The position numbers were made by a program, and so were the translations under genes. A DNA stretch of 6,699 nt from Actinomycetota bacterium (GTDB lineage Bacteria > Actinomycetota > Thermoleophilia > Gaiellales > Gaiellaceae): positions 1 to 6,699 of the forward strand of contig VAXA01000020.1 in NCBI GenBank assembly GCA_005883365.1, in the 5' to 3' direction. This document shows positions 5,490-6,699 of this stretch, piece by piece; the stretch's first letter is position 1; the number at the start of each line of letters is the position of its first letter. The notes under the pieces are model-generated. The model was not told where the DNA came from, did no database searches, and saw nothing but the letters and a program-made list of their open reading frames with translations.

Positions 5490-6567
5490 GGGCGATGTTA
5501 AGGAGGACGCCGACTCCGGCGAGCATGATGACGAGGCTCGAGCCGCCGTACGAGACGAATGGGAGCGGGATTCCGGTCAGCGGCGCGACGCCGATTGCAG
5601 CGGCCATGTTGATCGCCGCCTGGCCGCAGACGAGCGCCGTGATCCCCGCAGCGAGCCGCTTCGCAAACGGGTCGCGGGTGGCGATCGCGAGTCGCACCCC
5701 CGCGTACGCGAAGGCGCAGAAGGCTGCGACGAGGAGGCTCACCCCGACGAGCCCGAGCTCCTCGCCGACGACCGCGAACATCATGTCCGTGTGCGCCTCG
5801 GGCAGGTAATGGAGGCACTCGATGCACTGTCCGAGCCCGCGCCCGAAGACGCCGCCGGAGCCCATGCTGATCAGTGCCTGCACGTTCTGGAGGCCGGCGC
5901 CAGTCGGGTCCTTCCAGGGATCGAGGAACGTCAGGAGGCGGTCACGCCGGTAGGGCGACGACCACGCGGCGATCGCGGCCAGCCCGAACACGAGGCCGTA
6001 GGCGGAGCCGAGCAGGGGCAGCCGCGTCCCCGAGACGAGCAGGATGGCGCCGACGACGAGGAGGAGCGTGAGCGCGGTGCCGAGGTCGGGCTCGACGAGC
6101 ACGAGCACGGCGAAGAGAAGGACGAGGAACCCGATCGGCCGAGCGAGCTCCTTCAGCGTGCGCGGCGGCTTGTGGCGCGAGAGGTAGGCCGCCGTCCAGA
6201 TCACGAGCGCGAGCTTTGCGAGCTCCGACGGCTGGAAGACGAACGGCCCGAAGGCGATCCAGCGGCGCGCCCCGTTGATCCGGGAACCGACCGCGAGCAC
6301 GCCGAGACAGAGGATGAGCGCGGTCACGACCAGGCTCGGCGCGAGGGCGCGGAGCCGCTCGAGCTCGAGCCGCGAGACGACGACGAGCAGCGCAACGCCG
6401 ACGATCGTGTAGACGAGCTGCCGCTCGACGTAGCCGAGCGGGTTGGCGTTGCCGAGCGCGGCGGATCCCGACGTCGCGCTGTACACCATCACGATCCCGA
6501 AGAGGACAAGGGCAGCCGTGACGAGCACGAGCAGGTTCCACTCGAACTGGAGCTGCTTCTGCCTCAC
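5326..6567 (-). CDS. ftsW: Septal peptidoglycan polymerase FtsW (SEDS family), with out-of-frame tail inside murG
   Basis: FtsW is the multi-pass SEDS glycosyltransferase that polymerises lipid II at the septum with its partner transpeptidase FtsI/PBP3. The 413-residue protein has about ten hydrophobic segments starting at about 11-29. Family motifs are [10 protein letters not shown] (98-107) with [10 protein letters not shown] (111-120), [11 protein letters not shown] (159-169), and [19 protein letters not shown] (254-272) with the probable catalytic Asp261. [13 protein letters not shown] (332-344) follows. Between GRGLG and YLPEAHTD, the segment usually like Q-S-x-x-K reads QCIEC, giving a CxxC at 248-251. 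The core ends at LLNIARG (355-361). The frame then continues 52 more residues, rich in Arg, Gly and Ala, entirely overlapping murG (164 bp). The start is GTG at 6565-6567, sharing GTGA with the murD stop, with AGGA about 6 nt upstream. Confidence 0.95.
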   Translation of the reverse strand: MRQKQLQFEWNLLVLVTAALVLFGIVMVYSATSGSAALGNANPLGYVERQLVYTIVGVALLVVVSRLELERLRALAPSLVVTALILCLGVLAVGSRINGARRWIAFGPFVFQPSELAKLALVIWTAAYLSRHKPPRTLKELARPIGFLVLLFAVLVLVEPDLGTALTLLLVVGAILLVSGTRLPLLGSAYGLVFGLAAIAAWSSPYRRDRLLTFLDPWKDPTGAGLQNVQALISMGSGGVFGRGLGQCIECLHYLPEAHTDMMFAVVGEELGLVGVSLLVAAFCAFAYAGVRLAIATRDPFAKRLAAGITALVCGQAAINMAAAIGVAPLTGIPLPFVSYGGSSLVIMLAGVGVLLNIARGNGGRAAAAVPDRGRRDGRTRRAGTRRRGGAAAPRRAGDVRRVAGSRRGAARS

Positions 6568-6699
6568 GTCAGGTCCTGCACGAGCCGCCGGAATGTGTCC
6601 CCTCGCTCCTCGAAGTCCCTGAACTGGTCGAAGCTCGCGCAGGCCGGCGAGAGGAGGACGACGTCACCGGCCTCGGCGTCGGCCGCGACGCTCGCCACA
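6564..6699 (-). CDS. murD: UDP-N-acetylmuramoylalanine--D-glutamate ligase MurD, C-terminal end, cut by window edge
   Basis: Only the last 44 codons are visible; the 5' part is beyond the right edge. MurD adds D-glutamate to UDP-MurNAc-L-Ala in the cytoplasm, directly after MurC. The visible end reads [20 protein letters not shown] followed by [15 protein letters not shown]. The run [22 protein letters not shown] is the highly conserved C-terminal motif of MurD and includes substrate-contacting Ser and Phe residues. The TGA stop (6564-6566) overlaps the ftsW GTG start by 4 bp (GTGA). The order murD-ftsW-murG is standard for dcw clusters. The sequence contains nothing unusual. Confidence 0.95.
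   Translation of the reverse strand, partial: VASVAADAEAGDVVLLSPACASFDQFRDFEERGDTFRRLVQDLT

Noticed and set aside
5490..5505. A frameshift or sequencing error at the end of ftsW
   Set aside because: The conserved core including SYGGSS and LLNIARG is in one frame up to the point where murG begins, so no shift is needed. A lost stop codon explains the overlap better, though relatives should be checked.
1..6699. Mobile elements, CRISPR arrays, tRNA/rRNA genes or a novel defence-type system
   Set aside because: No transposase, integrase, regularly spaced repeats or RNA-gene signatures were seen. The coding space is filled by core cell wall and division genes plus gcvT.

Overview
The window is a GC-rich stretch of bacterial chromosome carrying the late part of a division and cell wall (dcw) cluster. 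All genes are on the minus strand, so transcription runs from right to left. In that order the window holds the 3' end of murD, then complete ftsW, murG, murC, murB, ftsQ and ftsZ. A strong hairpin terminator follows, and then the 5' end of gcvT runs off the left edge. The host looks like an actinobacterium. FtsZ begins with the actinobacterial-type [10 protein letters not shown] segment, ftsA is absent between ftsQ and ftsZ, GC content is high, and GTG starts are common. Keeping murB between murC and ftsQ, and having gcvT rather than pgeF/sepF/wag31 after ftsZ, differs from Streptomyces and Mycobacterium. It suggests a deep-branching lineage such as Thermoleophilia (Gaiellales or Solirubrobacterales-like); that placement is inference.

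Layout from right to left: murD C-terminus (6564-6699), ftsW (5326-6567), murG (4410-5489), murC (3251-4444), murB (2376-3254), ftsQ (1496-2344), a 111-bp gap with a candidate ftsZ promoter, ftsZ (323-1384), a structured 215-bp intergenic region with the terminator, and gcvT (1-107). From murD to murB the genes overlap: 4-bp GTGA junctions at murD/ftsW and murC/murB, 35 bp at murG/murC and an unusually long 164 bp at ftsW/murG. This indicates one translationally coupled operon. No gap reaches 300 bp.

The products form one pathway. MurB and MurC make UDP-MurNAc-L-Ala, MurD adds D-Glu, MurG converts lipid I to lipid II, and FtsW polymerises lipid II at the septum. FtsQ links the periplasmic division complex, and FtsZ forms the ring that directs the machinery. 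GcvT belongs to glycine catabolism and one-carbon metabolism and is probably a separate transcription unit.

I see no mobile element, CRISPR array, RNA gene or unknown multi-gene system. The points worth a second look are local: the ftsW/murG overlap with an Arg-rich FtsW tail, a CxxC beside the FtsW active-site Asp, a compact MurC lacking part of its central domain, and a chain of hairpins plus a duplicated terminator arm downstream of ftsZ.
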